This document shows, one piece after another, positions 41,387 through 49,503 of a stretch of 64,000 nt of DNA. Made by a program: the position numbers and the translations under genes. The notes beneath the pieces were generated by a model, which worked only from the letters and a program-made list of their open reading frames with translations, did not search any database and was not told the origin of the DNA. This DNA comes from Natronomonas sp. (GTDB taxonomy: Archaea > Halobacteriota > Halobacteria > Halobacteriales > Haloarculaceae), in contig NZ_JAQCNO010000055.1 of the NCBI RefSeq assembly GCF_028274965.1, positions 61,448-125,447 on the forward strand. Direction: 5' to 3'. The number at the start of each line of letters is the position of its first letter. Positions within the stretch are counted from its first letter, which is position 1.

Positions 41387-43057
41387 ATGTTCGATCCCGA
41401 CGACCTCGAAGCGATCCGGGAGGGCCGCGACCGGTGGGACGAAGAGACCTACGGCCCGACGGTCGAGCGCTTCGGGGAACGGAAATCGGAGTTCACGACC
41501 GACACCGGCGGACAGACGATCGATCCGCTGTACACCCCCGCGGACGTCGCGGAGACGGACTACGACGAGGACATCGGCTTCCCCGGCGAACCGCCGTACA
41601 CGCGCGGCGTCTACTCGACGATGCACCGGGGGCGGATGTGGACGATGCGGCAGTACGCCGGGATGGGAACCGCGGCCGAGACGAACGAGCGGTTCAACTA
41701 CCTGATGGACGAGGGCCAGACCGGCCTCTCGATGGCGTTCGATCTCCCCACGCAGATGGGGTACGATTCGGACTCGGTGATGGCCGAGGGCGAGGTGGGT
41801 AAAAGCGGCGTCGCGATCGATTCCCTGGACGACATGGAGACCGTCTTCGACGGGATTCCGCTGGACGAGATCTCGACGTCGATGACGATCAACGCCCCCG
41901 CGTCGGTGCTTCTCGCGATGTATATCGCCGTCGGCGACCGACAGGGCGTCGACCGCGAGGAGCTCAGAGGCACGATCCAAAACGACATTCTCAAGGAGTA
42001 CATCGCCCGGAACACGTACATCTTCCCGCCGGAGCCGTCGATGCGGATCATCACCGACATCTTCGAGTTCTGCGCCGAGGAGGTCCCGAACTTCAACACG
42101 ATTTCGATCTCTGGGTACCACATCCGGGAGGCGGGCGCGACGGCCGCCCAGGAGCTCGCCTTCACGCTCGGCAACGGGATCGAGTACGTCCAGGCGGCGG
42201 TCGACGCCGGGCTCGACGTCGACGAGTTCGCACCGCAGCTGTCGTTCTTCTTCAACGCCCACAACAACGTCCTTGAGGAGGTCGCCAAGTTCCGCGCGGC
42301 CAGGCGGATGTGGTACCGCATCATGGACGAGCGCTTCGACGCGGAGAACCCGGCCTCGAAGCAGCTGAAGTTCCACACCCAGACGGCCGGATCGACGCTG
42401 ACCGCCCAGCAGGTCGAAAACAACATCGTCCGCGTCGCGTATCAGGCCCTCGCCGCCGTGCTCGGCGGGACCCAAAGCCTCCACACCAACGGCAAGGACG
42501 AGGCGCTCTCGCTGCCGACCGAACAGTCGGTCCGGACCGCCCTCCGGACCCAACAGATCCTCGCACACGAGTCCGGGGCGGCCGACACGATCGATCCGCT
42601 CGCCGGGTCGTACTACGTCGAGAGCCTCACCGACGAACTCGAGGCCGAGGCGTTCGACCTCATCGATAACGTCGACGAGCGCGGCGGGATGCGGAAGGCG
42701 GTCGAGAGCCAGTGGGTCCAGCGCCAGATCCAGGACGTCGCATTCGAGCGCCAACGCGAGATCGACAGCGGCGAGCGGATCATCGTCGGCGTCAACGAGT
42801 ACGAGGTAGACGAGGACCCAAAGGAGGACATCGAGGAGGTCAGCGAGGCCGAACAGCGGAAACAGCGCGAACGCCTCCAGGAGCTGCGCGAGACGCGCGA
42901 CGAGGAGGCCGTCGAGGACGCCCTCGCGGGGCTGAAAGACGCCGCCGAGAGCGGCACCAACGTCATGCCGCACATCATCGACGCCGTCAAAGCGTACGCG
43001 ACGACCGGCGAGATCTGCGACGCGATGCGAGACGTCTTCGGCGAGTACCAGGGCTGA
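41387..43057 (+). CDS. Methylmalonyl-CoA mutase, large-subunit (catalytic) domain
   Basis: A 556-residue catalytic chain starting [20 protein letters not shown]. It contains [19 protein letters not shown] and [14 protein letters not shown], the substrate barrel. Further motifs are [34 protein letters not shown] and [14 protein letters not shown]. The usual C-terminal B12-binding domain (DxHxxG) is absent, so the cobalamin subunit must be encoded elsewhere, as in haloarchaea. The epimerase gene follows at 103 bp. It interconverts succinyl-CoA and methylmalonyl-CoA. Confidence 0.94.
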   Translation: MFDPDDLEAIREGRDRWDEETYGPTVERFGERKSEFTTDTGGQTIDPLYTPADVAETDYDEDIGFPGEPPYTRGVYSTMHRGRMWTMRQYAGMGTAAETNERFNYLMDEGQTGLSMAFDLPTQMGYDSDSVMAEGEVGKSGVAIDSLDDMETVFDGIPLDEISTSMTINAPASVLLAMYIAVGDRQGVDREELRGTIQNDILKEYIARNTYIFPPEPSMRIITDIFEFCAEEVPNFNTISISGYHIREAGATAAQELAFTLGNGIEYVQAAVDAGLDVDEFAPQLSFFFNAHNNVLEEVAKFRAARRMWYRIMDERFDAENPASKQLKFHTQTAGSTLTAQQVENNIVRVAYQALAAVLGGTQSLHTNGKDEALSLPTEQSVRTALRTQQILAHESGAADTIDPLAGSYYVESLTDELEAEAFDLIDNVDERGGMRKAVESQWVQRQIQDVAFERQREIDSGERIIVGVNEYEVDEDPKEDIEEVSEAEQRKQRERLQELRETRDEEAVEDALAGLKDAAESGTNVMPHIIDAVKAYATTGEICDAMRDVFGEYQG

Positions 43058-43160
43058 CCGGGGCGGCCGCCACGGTCCCGCCCTGCTCCGACGAGCAACG
43101 GCCGGCTTCGGGGTGGTCTCCGGCCCTCTCGTTTTTATCCGCCGGCGACGACATCCGGGT

Positions 43161-43544
43161 ATGCGCTTCGATCACGCCGGCATCGCAACGGACGACGCCG
43201 AGGGGCTCGCGTTCCTCTATGAGGACGTGTTCGGCTGTACGATCGCCCACGAGGAACGCTTCGAGGAGCTGGAGATCGTCTTTCTCGAACTCGAGAACGG
43301 CTACTTCGAACTGCTCGAACCGCAGGGCGAGGGAACGATCGCGCGGTACCTCGAAACCAACGGCGGCGGGATCCACCACCTCGCCCTCGAGACGACCGAC
43401 ATCGAGGCGGCCCTCGAGACCGCCGAGGCGGCCGGCGTCGAACGCATCGACTCCGAGCCCCGCCGGGGGGCCTGGGGCCACCGCGTCGCGTTTCTGCACC
43501 CCGAATCGACCGGCGGCGCGCTGATCGAGTTCGTCGAGCACTGA
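43161..43544 (+). CDS. Methylmalonyl-CoA epimerase (VOC superfamily)
   Basis: A 127-residue glyoxalase-fold protein. It has the metal ligands His5 (FDHAGIATD), the His in GGGIHHLALET and the Glu at the C-terminus (ALIEFVEH), with GYFELLEPQGEGTIARYL between. It epimerises methylmalonyl-CoA for the mutase encoded just upstream. ATG 43161 is 28 bases after a TATA-like GTTTTTATC. Confidence 0.92.
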   Translation: MRFDHAGIATDDAEGLAFLYEDVFGCTIAHEERFEELEIVFLELENGYFELLEPQGEGTIARYLETNGGGIHHLALETTDIEAALETAEAAGVERIDSEPRRGAWGHRVAFLHPESTGGALIEFVEH

Positions 43545-43618
43545 GTGACCGGCGTGTCTCACCCGGCCCCTTCGCCCGCCCCACTCTCCGCCCTCTCCGC
43601 CCCCGAGCGGCCGCCCGC

Positions 43619-44266
43619 TCAGCCGAAGTTCTCCGCTTTCAGCCCGTCCGCGTCGCCGCCCGCCGCTTCGACCGCGCGTTCGGCGTCCGCGAGGAACTCG
43701 CCGAACCCGTACACGAACGCCTGCTCGCCGGGCCCGTGGGTGAGGACGTCCGCGACGGCGCCGGCGAGGTCCCCGCGCTCCTCGAGTACGAACACCGTCG
43801 CGCCGCCGGCGGCGAGCGCCGCGAGTCGGTCCTCGTGGAGTGGTTCGTCGTCCCGGTAGACGATCGCCGCCGTCCCGCCGTCCGCGAGCGCCCGCTCCGC
43901 GATCGCAACGGCGGGGCCGATCCCCGGGCCGCCGGCGAGGACGACGACGCGGGACTCGTGCTCGTAGTGGTCGCTTCCGAACGGCCCGCTGATCGTGAGT
44001 TGATCGCCCGCCCGCAACGAGAGCAGGTACTCGCTGAACGCGCCGCCGTCGGTCGGATCGTAGCTGACGGTCAACTCGAACGTCCCGTCGGTGTCCGGCG
44101 AGGAGACGGTATAAAACCGACTGACGCGCTCGCCCTCGAGCGTCGCCGATAGCCTGACGAACTGTCCCGGAAGCGCGTCGAACCCCTCCGGCGTCGCCAC
44201 GTCGATGGCGACGGCGTCGGTGCCGATCTCGCGTACCCCTGCGACCGTCGTTTCGAGCGAATCCAT
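43619..44266 (-). CDS. FAD/NAD-binding ferredoxin reductase-like oxidoreductase
   Basis: A 215-residue FNR-type flavoprotein without an extra iron-sulfur domain. SRFYTVSSPDTDG is the FAD-binding R-x-Y-(S/T) motif. LRAGDQLTISGPFGS and VVLAGGPGIGPAVAIAERAL form the start of the NAD(P) half, and FVYGFGEFLADAERAV is near the end. It could pass electrons between NAD(P)H and ferredoxin or another small carrier. Its position next to korAB, divergent with a 177-bp gap, is suggestive, but no partner is proven. Confidence 0.85.
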   Translation of the reverse strand: MDSLETTVAGVREIGTDAVAIDVATPEGFDALPGQFVRLSATLEGERVSRFYTVSSPDTDGTFELTVSYDPTDGGAFSEYLLSLRAGDQLTISGPFGSDHYEHESRVVVLAGGPGIGPAVAIAERALADGGTAAIVYRDDEPLHEDRLAALAAGGATVFVLEERGDLAGAVADVLTHGPGEQAFVYGFGEFLADAERAVEAAGGDADGLKAENFG

Positions 44267-44443
44267 ACACGTATGGGCCGCTCCGCGGGCAAGGCGCTTT
44301 CGAAGCCGGCGGTCTCGACGCGGCGCTCGTTGTCGACGCGACCCGGCGTCATCACGGCTCAGAGCGCGCGTTTCGGCGATATTCGGCCGCGAACCGCGGT
44401 GTTCAGAAGGCTTAACGTCCGTCACGCAGAAACCCGATGTAGC

Positions 44444-46213
44444 ATGTCAGAGGACCTGAACTGGGCCGTCGGCGGGGAAGCCGGTGACGGGATCGACTCG
44501 ACTGGGAAGATCTTCGCCCAGGCGCTCTCCCGTGCGGGGCGTCACGTCTTTACCTCGAAGGACTTCGCATCGCGGATCCGCGGCGGGTACACCGCATATA
44601 AGGTACGGACGTCGGTCGACCGCATCGAGAGCGTCGTTGACAGACTCGATATCCTGATCGCACTCACACAGCGGACCGTCGAGGAGAACCTCGACGAACT
44701 CCACGACGATTCGATCGTCATCTACGACGGCGAACGGTCGATGATGTCGGACTTCGAGGCCCCGGGCGAGATGCGCGGGCTCGACGTCCCGCTGAAGCGA
44801 CTCGCCGAGGACGCCGGCGGGGCGATCATGCGCAACATCGTCGCCCTGGGTGCGGCCTGTGCGGTCTCGGGGTTCAAGATCGAATACCTCGACGAGTCCT
44901 TAGAGAAGCGCTTCGGGAACAAAGGCGAGGCGATCGTCGAGAACAACAAGACGGCGGCCCGCCTCGGCGCGGAGTACGTCGACGAGGAGTACGACTTCTC
45001 GACGCCGTACGACCTCGAGACGACCGACAACGACTACGTCCTGTTGAACGGCGACGAGGCGATCGGAATGGGCGCTCTCGTCGCCGGCTGTCGGTTTTAC
45101 GCCGGCTACCCGATCACGCCCGCGACGGACGTGATGGAGTACCTGAAGGGCCGCATCGAGGACTACGGCGGTATCGTCGTCCAGGCCGAAGACGAGCTCT
45201 CGGCGATCAACATGGCCCTCGGCGCGGCCCGCGCCGGCGCGCGCTCAATGACGGCGACGTCGGGCCCCGGGATCGATCTGATGACGGAGACGTTCGGCCT
45301 CGTCGCCACCTCCGAGACCCCGCTCGTCATCTGTAACGTCATGCGGTCGGGGCCCTCGACGGGGATGCCGACGAAACAGGAGCAGGGCGATCTCAACGGG
45401 ATGCTCTACGGCGGCCACGGCGAGATACCGCGGTTCGTCCTCGCGCCGACGACGATCTCCGAGTGCTTCCACAAGACGATCGAGGCGTTCAACCTCGCCG
45501 AGAAGTACCAGATCCCGGTGTATCTCACCGGCGACCTCGCCCTCGCGGTCACCGAACAGACGTTCCCCCCCGAGGAGTTCGACATGGACGCGGTCGAGAT
45601 CGACCGCGGCAAGGTCGTCGACGAGGGGACGATCGACGAGTGGCAAAACGAGACGGGGCAGTTCAAACCGCACGCCGTCACCGACGACGGGGTCAGCCCG
45701 CGGTCCTTCCCCGGCACCGGCGGCGGCGCGCACATGTCGACCGGCCTCGAACACGACGAGTTGGGCCGGCGGACCGAGGACACGGAGATGCGCATCGAGC
45801 AGGTCGACAAGCGCGAGCGGAAGGTCGAGACCGCCCGCGAGGCCGAAGACTGGAGCTACCGGGAGTTCGGCGACCCGGACGCCGACACGCTCGTCGTCTC
45901 GTGGGGCTCGAACGAGGGGGCGATGCGCGAGGCGATCGAGCGCCTCGACGCCGACGGGACCGACATCCGGTTCGTCTCCGTCCCGTACATCTTCCCGCGT
46001 CCGGACCTCTCTGCGGAGATCGAGGCCGCCGAGGAGACGATCGTCGTCGAGTGCAACGCGACCGGGCAGTTCGCCGACATCGTCGAACACGACGCGCTCT
46101 CGCGCGTCAAGCGGGTCAATAAGTACAACGGCGTCCGGTTCAAGGCGGACGAACTCGCCGAGGAGATCGAGGCGGCTCTCGGCGGAGCGGCGGAAGCGGA
46201 GGTGGAGGCCTGA
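44444..46213 (+). CDS. korA: 2-oxoacid:ferredoxin oxidoreductase alpha chain (gamma-alpha fusion), probably KorA
   Basis: A 589-residue fused gamma and alpha subunit of a 2-oxoacid:ferredoxin oxidoreductase. Residues about 1-190 are the gamma domain (WAVGGEAGDGIDSTGKIF, RIRGGYTAYKVRTS). The rest is the alpha domain (FYAGYPITPATDVMEYL, TSGPGIDLMTETFGL, SGPSTGMPTKQEQGDL). With KorB it decarboxylates 2-oxoglutarate, or pyruvate in the sister enzyme, to the CoA ester and reduced ferredoxin. Length fits KorA better than PorA, but substrate is not proven. CTTAACG about 30 bases upstream may be its TATA. korB begins 2 bp downstream. Confidence 0.93.
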   Translation: MSEDLNWAVGGEAGDGIDSTGKIFAQALSRAGRHVFTSKDFASRIRGGYTAYKVRTSVDRIESVVDRLDILIALTQRTVEENLDELHDDSIVIYDGERSMMSDFEAPGEMRGLDVPLKRLAEDAGGAIMRNIVALGAACAVSGFKIEYLDESLEKRFGNKGEAIVENNKTAARLGAEYVDEEYDFSTPYDLETTDNDYVLLNGDEAIGMGALVAGCRFYAGYPITPATDVMEYLKGRIEDYGGIVVQAEDELSAINMALGAARAGARSMTATSGPGIDLMTETFGLVATSETPLVICNVMRSGPSTGMPTKQEQGDLNGMLYGGHGEIPRFVLAPTTISECFHKTIEAFNLAEKYQIPVYLTGDLALAVTEQTFPPEEFDMDAVEIDRGKVVDEGTIDEWQNETGQFKPHAVTDDGVSPRSFPGTGGGAHMSTGLEHDELGRRTEDTEMRIEQVDKRERKVETAREAEDWSYREFGDPDADTLVVSWGSNEGAMREAIERLDADGTDIRFVSVPYIFPRPDLSAEIEAAEETIVVECNATGQFADIVEHDALSRVKRVNKYNGVRFKADELAEEIEAALGGAAEAEVEA

Positions 46214-46215
46214 CA

Positions 46216-47085
46216 ATGAGCTCTGACATCAGATTCACCGATTTCAAATCGGACAAGCAACCGACGTGGTGTCCCGGCTGCGGCGACTTCGGGACGATGA
46301 ACGGCATGATGAAAGCCCTGGCGAACACCGGGAACGATCCCGACAACACGTTCATCGTCGCCGGCATCGGCTGTTCCGGTAAGATCGGCACGTACATGCA
46401 CAGCTACGCGCTTCACGGCGTCCACGGCCGCGCGCTGCCGGTCGGGACCGGCGTCAAGATCGCCAACCCCGAACTCGAAGTGATGGTCGCGGGCGGGGAC
46501 GGCGACGGCTACTCGATCGGCGCGGGCCACTTCGTCCACGCCGTTCGCCGGAACGTCGACATGTCCTACATCGTCATGGACAATCGGATCTACGGTCTGA
46601 CGAAGGGTCAGTTCTCGCCGACCTCCCGCGAGGACTTCGAGACCTCGACGTCGCCGGACGGCACCAACCAACAGCCGGTCAACCCGCTTGCGCTGGCGAT
46701 GGCCGCCGGCGGGACGTTCATCGCACAGTCGTTCTCGTCGGACTCCCAGCGACACGCCGAGATCGTCCAGAAGGCGATCGAACACGACGGGTTCGGGTTC
46801 GTCAACGTCTACTCGCCGTGCGTGACGTTCAACGACGTGGACACCTACGACTACTTCCGCGACACGATCGTCGACGTCGGCGACGAGGAGTTCGATCACG
46901 ACCCCACGGACTACGACGCGGCCAAGGAGCTCATCCTCGATCGCAACAAGGAGTACCAGGGCGTCATCTACCAAAACGAGAACTCGGTCGGCTACGAGAA
47001 ACGCGAGGGCGTCGAGGGGCCGATGACGGACGTCCCGGACGGCGCGCCCGAGGACGCGATGGACCTCGTCCGCGAGTTCTACTGA
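46216..47085 (+). CDS. korB: 2-oxoacid:ferredoxin oxidoreductase beta chain, probably KorB
   Basis: A 289-residue beta subunit with thiamine diphosphate site GDGDGYSIGAGHFVH and the iron-sulfur cysteines in PTWCPGCGDF, GIGCSGK and YSPCVTFNDVD. Start MSSDIRFTDFKSDK is conserved in this group. Two bases separate it from korA, so the two subunits are co-expressed. It converges with the DUF7090-like gene. Confidence 0.94.
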   Translation: MSSDIRFTDFKSDKQPTWCPGCGDFGTMNGMMKALANTGNDPDNTFIVAGIGCSGKIGTYMHSYALHGVHGRALPVGTGVKIANPELEVMVAGGDGDGYSIGAGHFVHAVRRNVDMSYIVMDNRIYGLTKGQFSPTSREDFETSTSPDGTNQQPVNPLALAMAAGGTFIAQSFSSDSQRHAEIVQKAIEHDGFGFVNVYSPCVTFNDVDTYDYFRDTIVDVGDEEFDHDPTDYDAAKELILDRNKEYQGVIYQNENSVGYEKREGVEGPMTDVPDGAPEDAMDLVREFY

Positions 47086-47113
47086 CGCCGGAGAACCCCC
47101 GGCGTCGCCCGCT

Positions 47114-47692
47114 TCAGAAGTCGGTGTCGACGTTGCCGTCGGCGTCGAGATACACGATCCCGTCGAAGAGCCGCTTGAACGCCTCGACGTCGGCCTCGTC
47201 GTGGACCTCCTCGGAGAGGTGAAACAGCCCGACGGCGTCGTACTCCACGAGCAACTCGAGGAGCTTCTCGACCGTCTCCAAGGCGCGATCCTCGTCGGCG
47301 TAGTACGCCAACTCGGTCACCGAATCGAGGCTGATACGGCGCTTCCCGTCGTGTTCCTCGAGGAACTCCCGGGCCACGTCGGTGATCCCCTCGAGATCGT
47401 CGGGCGCGGAGACGTAGTGGACGTGCTCCGAGGAGCGCCGCGAGTAGCCGCGCTCGACGGACAGCGTGTCGAGGATGTCCGCCTTGGTCTCGTCGACGTC
47501 GTAGTACTCGAGTTTCTGCTGGACCTCCCGGGCGGTCGTCCGCGTCGAGATCACGAGGAGCCGGTCGGTGTCGGTCTTCAGGAAGTCGGTGTCGATGCGG
47601 TCCGTCTCGCCGGTGCTCGGGTGGATGAGAAGCAGTCCCGTTCCCCCGGGGATCGTCGACGGTGCGTTCTCGATCGCGATCTCGTAGTCCAT
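47114..47692 (-). CDS. RecA/KaiC-like haloarchaeal protein (DUF7090-like)
   Basis: A 192-residue protein with a RecA-like layout: GGTGLLLIHPSTGETDRID (where a Walker A would be, but without a clean GxxxxGK), LLVISTRTTAREVQQKLEYYD, and SLDSVTELAYYADEDRAL in place of Walker B. It appears to be a degenerate ATPase, perhaps a regulator. I recall related haloarchaeal sequences as DUF7090. The role is unknown. Confidence 0.75.
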   Translation of the reverse strand: MDYEIAIENAPSTIPGGTGLLLIHPSTGETDRIDTDFLKTDTDRLLVISTRTTAREVQQKLEYYDVDETKADILDTLSVERGYSRRSSEHVHYVSAPDDLEGITDVAREFLEEHDGKRRISLDSVTELAYYADEDRALETVEKLLELLVEYDAVGLFHLSEEVHDEADVEAFKRLFDGIVYLDADGNVDTDF

Positions 47693-47756
47693 AGAGACTC
47701 TCGCGGGCGGGGCCGTCTTAATTCTTGCAGACTGCGCCGCCCGCCGGAGCCGAGTC

Positions 47757-47790
47757 CGAACCGGAACGAAACGAAACAGAACGGAACGAG
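47757..47790 (-). terminator. T-rich tract downstream of tRNA-Lys
   Basis: Read on the minus strand, repeated CGTTC/CGTTT pentamers follow the tRNA 3' end directly. The T-rich run is a plausible archaeal terminator. Confidence 0.4.
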
Positions 47791-47864
<74 letters not shown>

Positions 47865-47919
47865 TCACCACGCGTTTGCTCCGGCCGGCGATAAACTCTT
47901 TCGATCGACGGCCCCCCGC

Positions 47920-48573
47920 TCAGAGGTACTCGCCGAGCGCCCGGTCGAGGACGTCGCTCGGATCGCTTCCCTGCAGTGCGGCGTGGCGGCGGAGCCGCAG
48001 GTACGTCTCCGGCGGAAGCGACACCGCCAACCGCCCGAGGTCGATCCCGTCGACGTCGAGCGCCGCCTCGACGCTTGCCCCCTCGTTGACGCGGGAGGCG
48101 ATCTCCCGTATCTCCCGGACCGTGAGGTCGTGATCGAGCGCCGCCCACGCGAGCAGGTAGCGCGACTCCCCGGACACCCGAGCGATGTGTTTCGCCGCCG
48201 TCGGGGCGATCTCGCCGAGCGCGACGTACCGACGGATCGACCGCGGCAGGTCGTGGACGCGGGCCCACTTCCGGATGAACGAAACCGTCGTCTCGCCCCC
48301 GGCGCGCTCGGCGGCCGTCTTATACGAACCGGTCCCGCGGACGAGCGCCGCACAGGCCGCCGCACCGCGCAGCATGTATACGTTGTCCTCGCCCCCGGCG
48401 CTGTTGGCGGCGAAGCGAGCGACGGTGTCGGCCGCCCCCGCGAGACTCTCGGGGTCGTCGGGGTCGAACCGGACCGCCTCCTCGCCGGCGACCGCCGGGT
48501 CCTGCCGGATGACCGGCTCGCCGACGGGCGACTCTCGGTCGGTTGGGTGCTCTCCCCCCGGTTGATCACTCAT
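47920..48573 (-). CDS. DUF7119-like haloarchaeal protein with HTH-like core
   Basis: A 217-residue protein. The start is polar and acidic, then GGEDNVYMLRGAAACAALVRG, followed by TVSFIRKWARVHDLPRSIRRY and YLLAWAALDHDLTVREIREIA. These last look like repeated helix-turn-helix elements. The C-terminus (LGRLAVSLPPETYLRLRRHAAL, SDPSDVLDRALGEYL) resembles a ribbon-helix-helix-like tail. It may bind nucleic acid, but function is unproven. I recall this family as DUF7119. GCTTTTGATC about 25-30 bases upstream (minus) may be the TATA box. Confidence 0.78.
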   Translation of the reverse strand: MSDQPGGEHPTDRESPVGEPVIRQDPAVAGEEAVRFDPDDPESLAGAADTVARFAANSAGGEDNVYMLRGAAACAALVRGTGSYKTAAERAGGETTVSFIRKWARVHDLPRSIRRYVALGEIAPTAAKHIARVSGESRYLLAWAALDHDLTVREIREIASRVNEGASVEAALDVDGIDLGRLAVSLPPETYLRLRRHAALQGSDPSDVLDRALGEYL

Positions 48574-48639
48574 CGACGCATGGTACGGCGACGGGGATCA
48601 AAAGCGTCCCGAACGGCTCTCCCCCCAGCCTGCCTCGCC

Positions 48640-48768
48640 CTACTCCTCTGCGTCGCGCTCGTCGGACATATGCTCCCAGATCTCGGTGCACCCGCAGCCG
48701 TCGTCGACGTCCTCGAGGTGGCTCCTGTCGACCCCTTCGCCTTCGGCGTCCTCCGTTTGGCCTGTCAT
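48640..48768 (-). CDS. Tiny acidic protein with CGC motif (42 aa)
   Basis: Minus strand, ATG 48768 to TAG 48640, 42 residues. It is rich in Asp and Glu, with DDGCGCTEIWEHMSDERDA near the C-terminus. The Cys-Gly-Cys pair might bind a metal or form a disulfide. I believe similar CGCTEIWEH small proteins occur in other haloarchaea, but this is from memory. It overlaps an upstream 27-codon frame at ATGA. Confidence 0.65.
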   Translation of the reverse strand: MTGQTEDAEGEGVDRSHLEDVDDGCGCTEIWEHMSDERDAEE

Positions 48769-48848
48769 CGAGACCCCTTACCGTGCGGCTCAGGAGCGAC
48801 GTCGGCCGGCGCGTCCCGCCGAAGCGGTTCCTGCTGTCGTTCTCTCAT
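48765..48848 (-). CDS. 27-codon leader frame overlapping the CGC protein gene
   Basis: ATG 48848 to TGA 48765 encodes 27 residues ending LRRDAPADVAPEPHGKGSR. It has its own TATA-like TCTTATGA at 48873-48880, 25-32 bases upstream of the ATG, so it is the first frame on a leaderless transcript. Its stop overlaps the next ATG as ATGA. It may be a real peptide, a coupling leader, or the start of a single 70-residue protein split by a one-base deletion. The in-frame DAPADVAPEPHG segment looks coding. Confidence 0.4.
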   Translation of the reverse strand: MRERQQEPLRRDAPADVAPEPHGKGSR

Positions 48849-48872
48849 CGACGAACCGTACGGTAGCTCCCC

Positions 48873-48880
48873 TCATAAGA
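48873..48880 (-). promoter_or_regulatory. TATA box of the 27-codon leader/CGC small-protein unit
   Basis: TCTTATGA (minus strand) lies 25-32 bases upstream of ATG 48848. Confidence 0.45.
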
Positions 48881-49076
48881 GTCGCTACACCCGTAAACCC
48901 TACCCGCTCTCGCGCCTCCGAGACAGTGTTGCCGCTATCACTGACGGCGGAGTTTCGGCGACGATCCGCCGGCCGTCCCCGGTTTCGTCCAACGCGGACG
49001 TCACCGGGTTCGGTGACGGCCGGCAACCGCTGTCGACGCCGATGGGCTTAGGCCCGTTGACGCGTTCCGTTGGAGT

Positions 49077-49418
49077 ATGACCACGTCGGTACACCAACTC
49101 GACGACGGGGCGTGGCTGAGCGTCAACGACGCCCGGCGGATAAACGTCAGCGATCTCTGGTGGCTCGCCCGCCACGACTTCTGCGACTGCGAGATGGCCG
49201 ACTTCCTGGCGGAGGGGTTCGTCGAGATCGGCGTCGACCACCCGAACATCGAGGGGCGGATCGCCGGTCAGTGCATCGAGTGCGGCGAAAGCGGCGTGAC
49301 CGACTGGCTGACGCTCGGCCGGGTCGTCGACCCCGATGCGGGGACGTTCCTCGGCGTCGTCCCGGACAGCGTCCACGTCCCGGAGCGCCGGAGGCGCCTC
49401 GCGTCTCCGTCCGAGTAA
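49077..49418 (+). CDS. Zinc-site protein of unknown family (113 aa)
   Basis: A 113-residue protein starting MTTSVHQLDDGAWLSVNDAR. It has DFCDCEMADFLAEGF with a Cys-x-Cys, and GQCIECGESGVTDWLTLG with a CxxC, which together can form a zinc site. The fold is not recognised, and the ribbon could be rubredoxin- or HTH-like. It is transcribed towards the siroheme reductase (86 bp gap). The AT-richer GTAAAGAGTAAATG lies just after its stop and may be a promoter region for the next gene. Confidence 0.65.
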   Translation: MTTSVHQLDDGAWLSVNDARRINVSDLWWLARHDFCDCEMADFLAEGFVEIGVDHPNIEGRIAGQCIECGESGVTDWLTLGRVVDPDAGTFLGVVPDSVHVPERRRRLASPSE

Positions 49419-49503
49419 AGAGTAAATGCTACCGGTAAAAGGGAGCCGCGGGAAGGATTGACGCGACGGCCGGTTGTATGTACGTGGAGACGCAGTATCG
49501 CGT

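Noticed and set aside
47114..47692. Active KaiC ATPase
   Set aside because: RecA-like layout only; a proper Walker A (GxxxxGK) is missing.
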